Notes: generated from the letters alone by a model not told the origin. A DNA stretch of 64,000 bases from Eumeta japonica (GCA_005406025.1 BGZK01001259.1:62001-126000); one strand, 5' to 3'. Counted from the stretch's first letter, positions 45,934 to 56,880 are shown. Numbers and translations are program-made.

Positions 45934-46180
45934 TCCTTTGTATCATCTATACAATTTGTCTATATTATCTAATACAGATATATACATACAGCTTTATTTT
46001 ATCCATATATTAGAAAATGAGAATCAGGCGTTTCGCATAGTGTTTGCAACAATGATTTGATTTTTTCTCGTTCTAGGTCAAAGGTCCTATTTGATTCCGT
46101 GCTATTAACCAATATCCTTCATATTTTGCGTATATTAGTATCTCTTTATTTTATTCGAAAAGAAAAGGAATTGCAGATTA
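45554..46180. other. AT-rich spacer with compound microsatellite
   Basis: Contains (AC)n at 45851-45873 running into (AT)n to 45925, then AT-rich DNA. No gene. Confidence 0.5.
45851..45925. repeat. Compound (AC)n(AT)n microsatellite
   Basis: About 11 AC units followed by about 26 AT units, uninterrupted. Expect length polymorphism. Confidence 0.95.
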
Positions 46181-46189
46181 ATGTTAATT

Positions 46190-46480
46190 ATTTCTTTTAG
46201 CCCCGCCCTCAAAATTTTCCGGATTATTTCGAGGAATAGCGTTTTCGAGCTCAGAATGCATGCAGAATGCACGCACAAACACAAAAGCAGACACACACAC
46301 GTTCGACATACCTCTGACCTCAAGGCGTCAACGTTTAGTGACTTGTCGATTTTAGAATATCGGCCTGCAAACATTAATAAACGATATTTATCTGAAGTAT
46401 TTGCTGACTTTCTCATAATAATGTATTCAAAAAATGCTTACGACGAAACTCGAACGCAACTTTAGTGTAAACATCTGCCT
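46190..46480. promoter_or_regulatory. Non-repetitive GC-moderate block
   Basis: Both strands are open for over 90 codons here, with no recognisable product (TTCGAGCTCAGAATGCATGC, ACCTCAAGGCGTCAACGTTT). It has the texture of conserved non-coding DNA. A coding exon is possible but unsupported. Confidence 0.3.
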
Positions 46481-46689
46481 TGGACTAACATCAAATTAAA
46501 GTTTTCGAATTTTCCAGATAATAGGAAAATAATGAACCTCTATCTCAGCACTTTTAGGGGGAAAAAACAAGACTTTATTTTAAAAGAATTTTACCTTTTA
46601 CCTATAAGGAAAGTATGATTTATTTTAGAAACGAGCCACGACGGAGCCAATTTAATGACTATTTACCCCATTACACTAAATTTCAACCA

Positions 46690-46870
46690 AATACATATTC
46701 AAATTGAAATTCAAAATATGTTTATTTCAAAGATTATATAATAACATCTGATATATGTTATATTTTTTGTTATAATACACCTTACTACTGGATCGAAAGG
46801 CAGTGTTCCCTTAAATTAAACGAACTAGAAACTTAAGGGTAGCTCTTTTCTAATTGCATTATGCATAGCC
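46690..46870 (+). repeat. Lepidopteran dispersed repeat fragment
   Basis: It starts AATTGAAATTCAAAATATGT plus a T-run, then ACTACTGGATCGAAAGGCAG and AGAAACTTAAGGGTAGCTCT. This is the order of a common lepidopteran repeat with ACCACTGGTTCGGAAGGCAG and GAAACTCAGCAGTTGCTCTT. It is moderately decayed. Confidence 0.5.
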
Positions 46871-48115
46871 AAAGTTAATAAACGAAACAACCTTTTAAGA
46901 ATCGAGCCGCTTATGCCCATGGATATTTGTCTTTAGTTAATGTCGTATCTTGAATATCATATAATTGTTTGAAAAATGTGTGAAAATTTAATCTTAAATT
47001 ATAGGGGACAGAAATACATGTTCGAATTGTAGGTATCTATTTTATTAAATTCCACATGCGTGGCCACATTGACTTGAGATTATATCGTTACTATTTACAA
47101 CTGTATATTGTGAATACATGAAAACTTGTAAACAGATTTTAAAATTATTTTCATTTAAATAATCTGAAAAACTTTTTTGTTAGAGTTTTAATTACTTTTT
47201 TTAAATACGTGCTTGAATACTTAAAAGGAAGAACACAAAGTTAACGACTTTGGAAATTAATTAACCGCAAAATACACACCTGAAAGGAAAGCTCAGTTAA
47301 AAACGTTGTACTAGTTATTAAATTTCTTATTTGTTCATAAAACCCGAAAAAAAATTAAAAAAGCTTATATGTGTTCGTAAATACAATAGATTAAATTTTA
47401 AAAGTAAGTTTACGTCTATTCCCAGTACAGGCACTTAAGCCCAAAATCAATATACATACACGAGACTTTGCATATAATGGCTATCATTATATAAATGTAT
47501 GAACGTTTACACAGATGCGCTCAATTTGTTTTCAGCGAAAGAAAAAATAATAATAAATTAATTACGATGAACGCATTGATAAACGAATATTTACTTTAAC
47601 GTACCCAATCCAGTAATTTACCTAATGTACGCTTTTCATTGCTTTTAAATAGCGCTCCCAGCTAATGGCACGCGAGTCTGCTGCCGTAATACAGAAACCC
47701 TGCCATGATACGTGGACGCACTAAATGTTTGTACGAAGTACCGTCATTTTTTAATTCAGAACATGAACAGGTACGACAGGTATTTAGACTTGTGTTAAGA
47801 ATCAAAACAAAAACATTGCGAACTGTAATTGGACTCGAATATATACTAAAAAATTATGGTTCTATATGTGCATGTTATATTAATCTTTATTTTTTTTTGT
47901 ATAAAAAGAAACTTCGTCTATTTGTTTTTTTTTTTTTCTTGAACGCGTAAACTACATAACAAATCAAATTCTGAATTTGCACTACGGTGTAACATTGTCC
48001 CTTTGGGCTTCTTTACTACGTTACGTGCAGAGAAGTTATGCCTCTGGTCGAAGTTTGAAATGTTAATTAAAACGCTTTTTGCAACAAACGAGCAACAAGG
48101 AACGTACCAGCTAAC
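46871..48115. other. AT-rich DNA, no gene
   Basis: The part 47640-47780 is slightly GC-richer (TCGCGTGCCATTAGCTGGG on the minus strand near 47656). No exon or repeat is recognised. Confidence 0.4.
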
Positions 48116-48200
48116 GAGACTGGAATCGGCATTAGAACCGTGAACAGAAACCGGAACCGGAAGAGAAAACCGGTAGAGAATTTGAACCTTAAAGTAGCAT
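48116..48200 (+). repeat. Purine-hexamer tract
   Basis: GAGACTGGAATCGGCATTAG, GAAACCGGAACCGGAAGAG and CCGGTAGAGAATTTG: a short copy of the hexamer-like tract also seen at 10.1, 29.6 and, reversed, 34.9, 53.8 and 56.6 kb. Confidence 0.45.
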
Positions 48201-48329
48201 CGAGATTGGAAAAAGAGCGAAAGTGATTATAGAAATAATACCTACATTTTTGTTAGATTTTCTCTTATTATTTCAAAAAATAAAGAAACCTTAAGTGAAA
48301 TTCCGGCGAGAACTTGAAAAATAATTATA

Positions 48330-48720
48330 ATGTGCCCTTGATGACTCAAGGCAGTCGAGGATCACGTCGGACGTCCACCGCCGTCGCGCCCTTCCATTAA
48401 TTCAACTTCCATATTAAAATTATGTTTCTCGCGACAAAGCGGCGATTCGTCTCGATCTAGACGGGTCGTATGCGTGTTAAAATGCCGGCAGCACTCCAGC
48501 GACCAGGGTTTGCGAATGTCCATGGGCAGCTATAATCACCTATTCTCCGGTAACTCGCATGTTTTCCCCTTAAAAAACTTATAAAAAAATAAGAGCTGTA
48601 TTGGCGCGCCGAGGTCGATTCGTAATTCGTCTGGAAAATTCGATAACTCCGATAATAGATATTGAAGACCGACGACAGTTAGGGATGTAGTTCGGCACAG
48701 CTATTCGTTTAAAATATTTC
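48330..48720. promoter_or_regulatory. GC-rich non-repetitive island with an embedded repeat end
   Basis: Blocks such as GTCGGACGTCCACCGCCGTC, GCGACAAAGCGGCGATTCGT and GGCGCGCCGAGGTCGATTCG surround a SINE-type fragment (GAATGTCCATGGGCAGCTAT, about 48505-48590). Apart from that insert it looks like conserved non-coding DNA. Confidence 0.35.
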
Positions 48721-49014
48721 GCCTGTCACTCTAGACCTAATTTCTTATTGTATTGACTGATGAAATTTATGCTTGTGTTGATCGTTAATAACGAGCGAAG
48801 TGGAAGATAATTTAAAATACGTTTATATTTTATGTTAACATTTTAAATTTATTATATTATACGTAATAATGATATGCCACAACGAGTATTTTAAGGAGCC
48901 ATCGATACGAGTAAGTAAAGTATTTATAGAAATAGCCGGTTTTGGTGATTCCTGTAAAACATAGCAACTGACACAATTACATCCTTTACATAAAAATAAG
49001 AGTGTTACATATAT

Positions 49015-49152
49015 ATGTTGTGTTTGTGTGTGTGTGTGTGTGTGTGCGTGGGCGTGTGCGTGTTCGTGTGCGTTTGCTGTGCGTGCGCGTGTACGTGTGT
49101 GCGAACGTGTGCGTGTGCGTGTGTGTGTGTGTGTGTTGTGTGTGGGCGCGTG
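49015..49152. repeat. (GT)n/(GCGT)n microsatellite
   Basis: An impure GT tract with CG interruptions. The Cys/Val-rich open frame through it is an artefact of the repeat. Confidence 0.9.
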
Positions 49153-49364
49153 TATAAGATTGGTCCCGTTTATCTTGGCAATAATTTTGGCCGTTTATTG
49201 ATTTTCACCGGGACGTTTCTATTTTCATACTACACAATCCAGCTAATAATACCCAAACAAAATGTCGAAACTGTCGCAACGAATGGACCACTTTTTTATT
49301 GTTGATCCACTGATACCGTAAAAAGAAGTAATATTTCGTTTTTAATCATGCTAAGAGGACTTTA

Positions 49365-49640
49365 AACGCCGCGGCGGCGCGGGCGTCCGTCTGAAGAGGC
49401 CCGAATACGAGCGACTTTTTCCATTTTTAGCCTCAAAATCATACGAATCGATCTATCCCGTCAAACAAAACCCACCCGGATAAATAATAAATAGGCAGAA
49501 ATACGTCTCGAACTTGTAACACGTGCAATTCGCTTTACCGGCCAAATACAGCAGCAGAACTACCTTCGCACATGTAGTTCGCTGTCGGGGATACGACTTG
49601 TTTATTGAACCCAGTCTACACAGATAGTCAATCAATAGAA
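49365..49640. promoter_or_regulatory. GC-rich non-repetitive island
   Basis: Starts AACGCCGCGGCGGCGCGGGC, then CGAATACGAGCGACTTTTTC, ATCGATCTATCCCGTC and ACCTTCGCACATGTAGTTCG. There is no repeat and no sustained frame; a conserved non-coding element is the best guess. Confidence 0.35.
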
Positions 49641-49739
49641 CAGGACGTATCTATATATTGAAGATACGAAACGAAGGTGAAAGTATGAAATGTGGAGAGA
49701 GAACGATGAGAGAAAAATGCTATTAGAGAAAACAACGAT

Positions 49740-50030
49740 TTTAATTTTTTTTGTCTGTCTAACAGCCTATTCGCACACATCTCTGAAATTACTGCACGGA
49801 TTTTAATACCGATAGAGCTTGGCTTGGAGTAGAATATAGGTTTTATTTCATTTAAGTCTAACCAAGGAAAAAAGTTGTCCTCAGGGGATGTTAGTGGGGT
49901 TGTATAAAGTGTAAAAATATTTCACACATACAAAGTTGCACTATTTCAGAGTAATATATCTTATATTTTATTTTGATATTCGCATTTGTCCTAGCTTCGT
50001 ACAGAGAGCAATATAGAAACCAACATATGC
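49740..50030 (+). repeat. Head of lepidopteran dispersed element
   Basis: TTTGTCTGTCTAACAGCCTA, ATCTCTGAAATTACTGCACG, GATTTTAATACCGATAGAGC and TTGGCTTGGAGTAGAATATA follow the 'tgtctgtctgt...aaccactgaaccgattttgatgaaatttggtatgg...' block of a widespread lepidopteran element. The 103-bp tandem array follows. Confidence 0.5.
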
Positions 50031-50039
50031 ACATGAGTT

Positions 50040-50720
50040 ATTTTTAGGATTCCGTGAAAATTATTGAGAACCCTTATAGTCCCGTTCAATAAAATTTATT
50101 AGGGAGATAGCCAGAAACGAGTGAACGAAATATGACACGTTTTTAGAGTTCCGTGAGAAATACTGAGAATACTTATAGTTTTACCGATTTCAATAAAATT
50201 TAATGAGTTAACTGAAAATCAATAAAATCATCTGCGATACGTATTTAGGATTTCTTGTAAATTACTAATAAGCTTCCTAATATAACTGACTGCAAAAAAA
50301 AATTAATATGGTGGTAGCTCAAAACTAATGAAAGGATATACAATCAGTTTTTAGGATTCCGTAAAATTGATTAAGAACCCCCTTTTGCTTTCACACACTA
50401 CGATAAAACTTGATATAAAGATGTAATGTAAAGAGATACGATATTTTTTATTGTTGTGTGAGAATTACTAAAAGCGCCTATAATTCAATCAATTTCAATA
50501 AAATTTGCTACAAATACAGTTCAAAAGTAATGAAAAAATGCAAATATATAAAATGCATATTAAGTGTTGCTTAAAAATTACTACCAACTATTAAACTCGC
50601 AGTGATTTAAATAAAAGTTAGTATGGAAATAGCTAGAAGCTAGTTAAACATGTGACACACACATTTTATGCTTTCGTGCGTATCAGTAAAAACCTTACCT
50701 TAACATTTTGTTGGAATTTT
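50040..50720. repeat. Degenerate tandem array, seven units of about 103 bp
   Basis: The motif TTTTTAGGATTCCGTGAAAA recurs near 50041, 50140, 50242, 50347, 50443, 50553 and 50660 with increasing decay. A second motif, CAATAAAATTTATTAGGGAG, lies midway in most units. The words TTCCGT and AACCCTTATAGT also occur at the ends of the dispersed GGTTCCGTAG family, which suggests amplification of such an end. Confidence 0.7.
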
Positions 50721-51339
50721 CACAAGTTGTTTTAATTAGCACAGAAAAACAGAGAAAGCGTTTAGAGTGGCATGGCTAATATGCCGAGGTTGAGTTTTTG
50801 TAAAATTTTGTAATTTTACCAATTTCTCAGGGATATTCAGTTTTTCTCTTTTTTTTTTTGAAATTTTAAGAACATTCTAATTCGCTTTACTTAAAAATGA
50901 AATAAAGTAAGCATGAAGGTGTGACCAAAGGTGCACTATACGCGGTATGAGAACGAGCGTGGAAGTAGTGATACAATATCTACTACTAAAATAAGCTTTG
51001 TCGAGAGGGCGGAGCCACCGGCAAAGGATTAAAGCAACAAGAACAATGTTTGTTGTATTTTCATAACTAAATAGCTAACCCGATTTATAACATTTTGCAA
51101 AGAGTTCGCTTGCATCCTGAAGATGGACATGTATTACTTTTTGTTATAGAAAATTGTATCAGAAAATTAGTTTTTGTCAAAACAAACAATGAACCATTGA
51201 TCGTAATAAATGAGAAAAATTTGGGCCATGCAGGCAACCCGCAGGCAGTAAGTTAATCGTAAAAGAAATTCATTACAATATATAGTATTTATTTTAATAT
51301 TGTATTTATTTACTTATTTCAGTACGTTACGTGGGACTG
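50721..51339. other. AT-rich spacer
   Basis: No gene. The part 50925-51010 is slightly GC-richer (ACGCGGTATGAGAACGAGCG). Confidence 0.4.
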
Positions 51340-52520
51340 TTGGTAGTTTTCAGGGTTTCGATACAAAATGGCAAAAACGGAACCCCATAATTTCGTCATA
51401 CCCGTCCGTCCGTCCGTATATCACAGGCATTTTACTCAAAAGTTATAATATCTATATAAATAAATTACTGTAGTATTTTTTGAATCTTTAATATAGTTGC
51501 TCTTTATGCTGTCGGTAAAGTAGTACGAATGAACTGTTATATTTTCGCTATGGATAAGATAGGTTGGTAAAGTAGTTTGTCTAGGGTTTCATATAAATGG
51601 CGACTTCTGTTGTTTACGTCAAAGACTTTTCATATTCTATTTAAGATTATTTTAGTAAAGTAAGATATTCGGATATGTGAAGGAAATGATATGTGGAATA
51701 ATAAACGTTAAATGTCGTTTCTTTGTTTGCAGGTAAGTGTTTCGTTGTGTGTGTATTGAATTATAAAAATAGATTAAAATAATGAAAACCTTTGTTCGCA
51801 GAGCAACACAAGTTTATTCATTTGCTAACCTTCACTATTTGAGACGAAAAATCTTATAAGTATATTTATGAAATTTAAAGTATAGGTGTTTTGTACGCTG
51901 GTACGTAGTTTGGTAGTTAAATAACAAAAATATATATTTCTTGGGAGGGCACCCCATACATACAACAGAGGCTGGAAAAAATTTTTTATCAGCTAACACC
52001 AACGTGTGGCACATATTTCCACAGCTGTTTTAAAAACACTTTAAGGTTTTTAAGTAGTTTTTTGAATAATCAAATATTTTTTGAAATTATCGCTTCGAAA
52101 GTAGCAAAACTTGTGTCCGCCCTCCCCTTGTTTTTTAAACCGTATATGCAAAAATTACGAAAAAGATTAGAAAGGTACCGTTTAATAAATACTTTCAAAG
52201 AAAATTATTTTGAACATAATCGGATAAACCGTTTTTGAGTTATTACCGAAAAACTGCGTTTCTCAACAAAAGGTCCTCAGTGCCATAAAAATACACTCTT
52301 TTGCTGGTGCTTTTTAATTTACACTATTCTAATAGCAATAATTGACATAAATACTTCTTTCTCTAGTATAAGTGACTATAGTGCTTATACGTATTATATG
52401 CGGGAAAATGGAAAAAAGTGTAACAACATAGTTTTTTTTATCTGTAGTGCATTTCTTTGTAGTAACGGGTTCGGAACCCTACATTAAACATGGTCTGACA
52501 TGCTCTTAGCCGGTTTCTAC
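51340..52520. repeat. Dispersed repeat, copy B, with extra internal segment
   Basis: The same landmarks and orientation as copy A at 31.5 kb: CCCGTCCGTCCGTCCGTATA, CACAGGCATTTTACTCAAAA, then GGGCACCCCATACATACAAC, CACCAACGTGTGGCACATAT, AAACCGTATATGCAAAAATT and finally GGTTCGGAACCCTACATTAA. Between 51440 and 51860 it has about 430 bp absent from copy A, either an insertion here or a deletion there. Confidence 0.7.
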
Positions 52521-53305
52521 TTTAATTTTTACAACGACTAATCTTTTTGTCTACTTCTGAAATTCAAATTTGCTATACACCAACTTTAGCAGAGATGGCT
52601 TTCGAATAGTGTTGTAGTTCAAAATTTTATAACCTGAAACTGTATTCAATTAATTATGTTCAATACAGAACAAAAATAAAAGTTAACATTCGGTATGTGC
52701 CTAATACGTCGGATGAATAGATAAAGAAAACATGATTTTTTTGAAACATTTTCGTCAATCATGATTTTTGTTAACTACCTACATTTTTGTAAACAAGAAT
52801 AACGCCTGGAATTCAAATACGCAGTAATTACCTAGCAGGAAAATGTTCGTCCAACAGCTAATGAAGAAAACGTTTTCACTGCATGCTATCTCTGCTTGTT
52901 TGTAACACACATTGTGATTAGACACGTTTGATGTATAAATTAGACATTCGGCATAAGGGTAAGCTAAGAAAATCAGTTTCATACAAATGTATTTCCTCAT
53001 GCTACGATTTTCATGCTATTTTTATTGTATGATCGTAATAAGTCCTTAAACTATATTAAAAAATGCGAGTTCAACTCGCGTCGAGAGGATTCCCTACGTT
53101 GAGTGTTTATCACATTTATTTTAGATCTGACTCTTTATTTCTAGCAAAAAAGTATGTATGATTCCAGATTATAGAAGGAAATTGCTTAATATATTGCCTA
53201 TTGTTGAATACTCGCTTGTCGGTACTTGAATACGTGGACTAAGACGGAGTGATAGAAGATATTTTGATATTTCTCATGATTGCACAGAAAAGAGACGTGA
53301 AGTAA
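52521..53305. other. AT-rich DNA, no gene
   Basis: No coding region and no repeat is recognisable. Confidence 0.4.
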
Positions 53306-53565
53306 CAGCTTCCGCTGTCTCTTCTCGCGTTCTCCAATGAGTAGACGTTCCGCCGATCCACTTCCTCTTCCACTAGCCCAATCTCCCGCCCTTTATCAGC
53401 TCACTTCTCCTTTATCAGATATCCTATTCCTTGTAAAGAGGCCGACAACGCACTTGTGACTCCTCTGAGGTTGCGACTATCAATGGACATCGGTGATCAT
53501 TTACTCTCAAGTGATTTGTATTCCCGTTTGTCCCCCGAAATGCCATAAAAAATATATAAAAATGT
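53306..53565 (+). repeat. Lepidopteran SINE/LINE-tail type repeat
   Basis: CTTCCGCTGTCTCTTCTCGC, then a C-rich block, GGCCGACAACGCACTTGTGA, CTCCTCTGAGGTTGCGACTA, ATGGACATCGGTGATCATTT and ATTCCCGTTTGTCCCC, ending near an A-run. This is the best-preserved copy of this family in the window. Confidence 0.65.
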
Positions 53566-53689
53566 CAGTACTGTGATCCTGAGCCAAATATCAAGTGAAA
53601 AAAAAACATTTTCTATTTCAGTGCATAGCACAGAAGTGAAAAATCTTGGAAACCTTCATGGAACCCTAAAATTCATCGTTAATTTTTAT

Positions 53690-54110
53690 TGTAGGTAAAA
53701 TTCTCCCACGATCGAGCCCGTATGGACATAGAATGAATTCTTACATCAATTATATCAACTTTTAACATGTGTCCATCATGATACCGATCCCACTTTTCAA
53801 CCTCGATTTCGACAGTTTCAGTTCTGGTCTCAATCTCGCTCTTGGTTCCACCTTTCACTTCCATTCCCTTGATTCGATTCCTATAATTACTCCATTTTAA
53901 CTAGATCCTGGTTCCACCTGTCACTTCCATTCCCTTGATTCAGTTCCGATAATTATTTCATTTTAACTCGATTCTGGTTCTACCTTTCACTTCCATTCCC
54001 TTGATTTGATTCCTATAATTACTCCACTTTAACTAGATCCTGGTTTCACCTGTCACTTCCATTTCTTTGATTCAATTCCGATAGTTACTCCATTTTTAAC
54101 TCTATCTCAT
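53690..54110 (-). repeat. Pyrimidine-hexamer element with 66-bp tandem units
   Basis: The first part (ATTTCGACAGTTTCAGTTCT, GTCTCAATCTCGCTCTTGG) belongs to the hexamer family, reversed. From 53843 a 66-bp unit (TGGTTCCACCTTTCACTTCC...) repeats at 53843, 53909, 53975 and 54041. Units 1 and 3 share CCTTTCAC and AACTAGATCC. Units 2 and 4 share CCTGTCAC and TTCCGATA. The true period is therefore a 132-bp dimer present twice. Confidence 0.8.
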
Positions 54111-54529
54111 AGGTACTCCATTTATAAGTATTTTTTTTCAATTTTCATATAGGAATCCTAAATTTTCGGAGTAAAAAGTAAAAGATGAAATATGTAACAT
54201 ATGCTTCTCTCTATCTTCCTTTTGTCGATTTCCGCATCACAAACTTCACTGTTTCATTTGTGTTCAATAATAGCATTGGCCATCAAACTCCGTTCGTAAA
54301 CGGAAAACACAATTATGTCAAAGTTGTCATTCAATGTAAAACTTAAAACTTTATGCACGGTGGCTGAAAGGTGGAACTGTCTATAGATGTATGAGTATGC
54401 ATCTGTATAAAGGAAATTTAACATTTACAGAATAGACAAGAAAACATAGGCCCGTTAATAAAATAATTATTTGCTTTCTCTCGCTTCACTGACATCCATC
54501 GATCGTTTCGTTCAAATTTTCGGACGTTT
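54111..54529. other. AT-rich spacer
   Basis: No gene or repeat is recognised. Confidence 0.4.
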
Positions 54530-54890
54530 CGGACTTCGAAATAGAAAAGCATAGAAGTATTCCTACACAAACAAAGTGACCAAACGAAATTGGCCTCGTA
54601 GTGGGCGTGGCATACGGTATTGGCTTTGCCGCCGTACCGATGTTCACCGCGTGTCCTTGTTCTATCTCTTTCTGTCATCAACGTGCATCTTCATTCTTTC
54701 TCCTCGGTTAAGAAATAACAGTATCATTCGAAATTACATCTAAAAAAGATAATAATAAGGTCCTTTGTAAGAGATATATTTGGTTTAAATATATGTCGCA
54801 TATCCTTATTTACATTTGGTTGAGCAATGTGCCACGACTGAACGTACATTTTTTCGACATTATAATTCTATGCTTTTCTATTTCGATGGT
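54530..54890. mobile_element. Putative TIR element with 20-bp inverted ends
   Basis: CGAAATAGAAAAGCATAGAA at 54537-54556 has its exact reverse complement at 54866-54885. The interior of about 310 bp includes a GC-richer part (GTGGGCGTGGCATACGGTAT). No coding capacity. It is perhaps a MITE; no target duplication is evident. Confidence 0.45.
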
Positions 54891-54899
54891 TTCGGGTTC

Positions 54900-55030
54900 C
54901 TAAAATTTGACCCTTTTCGATATGCAACCAATTTGGCCTAAATAAGGTATTCTATGCAAATATCGCATCATGTGGAATCTGTGATCTCTGCCTGCGCTTT
55001 TGGGAAACGGACTCGAGCTTATAAATTAAT
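54900..55030. repeat. RTE-like LINE debris in two orientations
   Basis: GACCCTTTTCGATATGCAAC (near 54909) resembles the minus-strand LINE text at 20840. CATGTGGAATCTGTGATCTC with TGCCTGCGCTTTTGGGAAAC (54969 on) is the same family's 3' end in + orientation. The join is therefore a rearrangement. Confidence 0.4.
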
Positions 55031-55384
55031 AAATAATATTATTTAAAGGTTTACACACTTCAACATGTATTGTCTTTTTTTTTGACTCACTTTGAACTAA
55101 TAAACTAACATCTAACACATCACCCCCGCGCTCGCTGTTTCAATACATTTTGCTTTACTCTTAAACTACGTAATTACATTTTTAATGTTTATAAATTCAT
55201 AGTATAATAACGTCTTTCAATAGTTACGTACGACCTTTGAAATAAACATAATTTTAAATTTTAATTGTTGTTCTAATCTATACCCACTGCAATCAATAGT
55301 CGCAATAGGGCTGTCTGTGCATCCACTCACTACGTGTGAACACTACCACTCAGGCAATCACTAAACGTATTTAATTTACAGTAA

Positions 55385-55545
55385 TGATAATGTAAACTCA
55401 CGCCTATTTCCCAGAAGCGTAGGCAGAGACTACAGATTTCCACATGGCACGATCTTGGTATACCTCTCTCGCTTAACTGACACACCAATCTTTTCATGCA
55501 AGCTCGTCGGCGTCACTTGCTTAAAATTTGGCCCTTTCGACGTAT
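55385..55545 (-). pseudogene. RTE-like LINE 3' end
   Basis: On the minus strand it reads GAGCTTGCATGAAAAGATTG, then words for 'DRAMWKSVVSAYASGK' and GGCGTGAGTTTACATTATCA. It is well preserved compared with the other LINE tails here, but only about 150 bp long. Confidence 0.6.
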
Positions 55546-55549
55546 TTAA

Positions 55550-55905
55550 TCTCCAGTATTTCGAAGCCAAACCTTTTCGCAAAACAAATAACCTCCACGA
55601 ATTCGGACCGCATTAATCAACATAACGCCATATAAACAATAAGTCTTCCGAGCGCCGCGAACAAAGACAACGTCCCGGAGCCCTGCGCCGTAAAAAACGA
55701 CATATCCGAATTCATGAAATAAAAACAAATAAAAAAGCTTTCGTACGTTTCGATTCACCTCGATATTTTTTTCCCTCCGGTCGAAATTGTTTTTTTTTCT
55801 TTTCTTGCACGCGAAATACTCGTATGTGGCAATCGCTCGGAGCTGTGTTGCCATGAATTTTCTATACATTAATCGCAATGCGATATCGAATTTTTAAGCT
55901 TCGAC
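55550..55905. promoter_or_regulatory. GC-moderate non-repetitive island
   Basis: Text such as ATTCGGACCGCATTAATCAA, GTCTTCCGAGCGCCGCGAAC, CGTCCCGGAGCCCTGCGCCG and TGTGGCAATCGCTCGGAGCT is unlike any repeat here. The minus strand is open for 110 codons with a Lys-rich and Arg-rich translation that I do not recognise. It is a conserved non-coding element or, less likely, an exon. Confidence 0.35.
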
Positions 55906-56045
55906 TCTCGATGGTTGAGATGGCGAGAAATGTGTGTGAGAAAATCACATATTCATGCTACGAAATTGTGTTTAAATGTAATTGAAATCTGTCATCTTTG
56001 CAAATTACAAACATGTGTTTTTGGGTTATGCATTTGTATTTATGG

Positions 56046-56058
56046 GTGTGTGTGTGTT

Positions 56059-56098
<40 letters not shown>

Positions 56099-56117
56099 TG
56101 TATGTGTGTGTGTTTGT
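56046..56117. repeat. (GT)n microsatellite
   Basis: A near-pure GT tract. Overlapping open frames of Val/Cys or His/Thr are artefacts. Confidence 0.95.
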
Positions 56118-56289
56118 TTCTCCTTCTTTCTAATTCAAATAGGCGAAATAGCATTACAAATAAATGCGTTTTGTAAAAATTTAATGATAATTTACAATTA
56201 TTTTTTAAATACACTCACGAAATTATACTGTACTTCAATCAAAAACAAAAAAGCCAAATTACTGTTGTAACACAACCTATTTTTTCCTA

Positions 56290-56400
56290 TACTGTAAGGT
56301 TGTGACAGAATTTTCGAGGAACTAACGAGATGCGAGCATCAGAGAGTAATGGTCACCGCCGCCCATGGAAACTCACGACCCCAAAGGATTAACACTGACT
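56290..56400 (-). repeat. SINE/LINE-tail fragment, reversed
   Basis: On + it reads GATGCGAGCATCAGAGAGTA then GGTCACCGCCGCCCATGGAA, the reverse of the TCCATGGGCGGCGGTGACC core. Confidence 0.55.
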
Positions 56401-56524
56401 TTCCCATTTGACGATCGATAATTTTAGAATTTTACCGTTATAATTAATAATAGTTCCTCATTTTTCTCTCCTAGATTTAACCATTATTAATAAGATTCTA
56501 TATAACATTATATATATATCTATA

Positions 56525-56880
56525 GCTAGCTTTCGTCCACGGCTCCGCCCTTGTGAACGTAGGACGAATTACTTCACATTTTATACCAAGCGTCTCTCTC
56601 AGTCGTGATCCTGTTCCCGATACCGTTCTCGATTGCGATTGCTATTCCACTGTCTGTACCGATACCGGCCTATCCGATGTTCCAATTTTGATACTCGTCT
56701 TAATATTCATTTCCATCCATATTTTAATTCGTATCTTGGTCCTTCTCTTAATTCAGATCACTCACTCTCTGTCGATTTATGCCCAATCTAGCTCTCAATT
56801 TCTATCTCAGACGCACTTTCGACGCTCGTCATTATATCGATTATGCGACCCGCGGTTTTATGCGACAGTGAAACCTGTTT
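56525..56880 (-). repeat. Pyrimidine-hexamer dispersed element, reversed
   Basis: It begins on + with TAGCTAGCTTTCGTCCACGG and GTGAACGTAGGACGAATTAC, the reverse of the family's 'cgtccacgcggacgaa...gctagt' end. A long pyrimidine-rich hexamer-like tract follows (GTTCCCGATACCGTTCTCGA). The open frame of 112 codons through it is a by-product. Confidence 0.5.

Noticed and set aside
49015..49305. Cys/Val-rich 96-codon frame
   Set aside because: Produced by the GT/GCGT microsatellite.
51419..51440. TATCACAGGCATTTTACTC resembles miR-2/13
   Set aside because: It is part of the dispersed repeat (copy A has a related CACAGACATTTTACC) and no precursor hairpin is present.
55982..56270. Several 60-90 codon frames
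   Set aside because: All run through the (GT)n tract.
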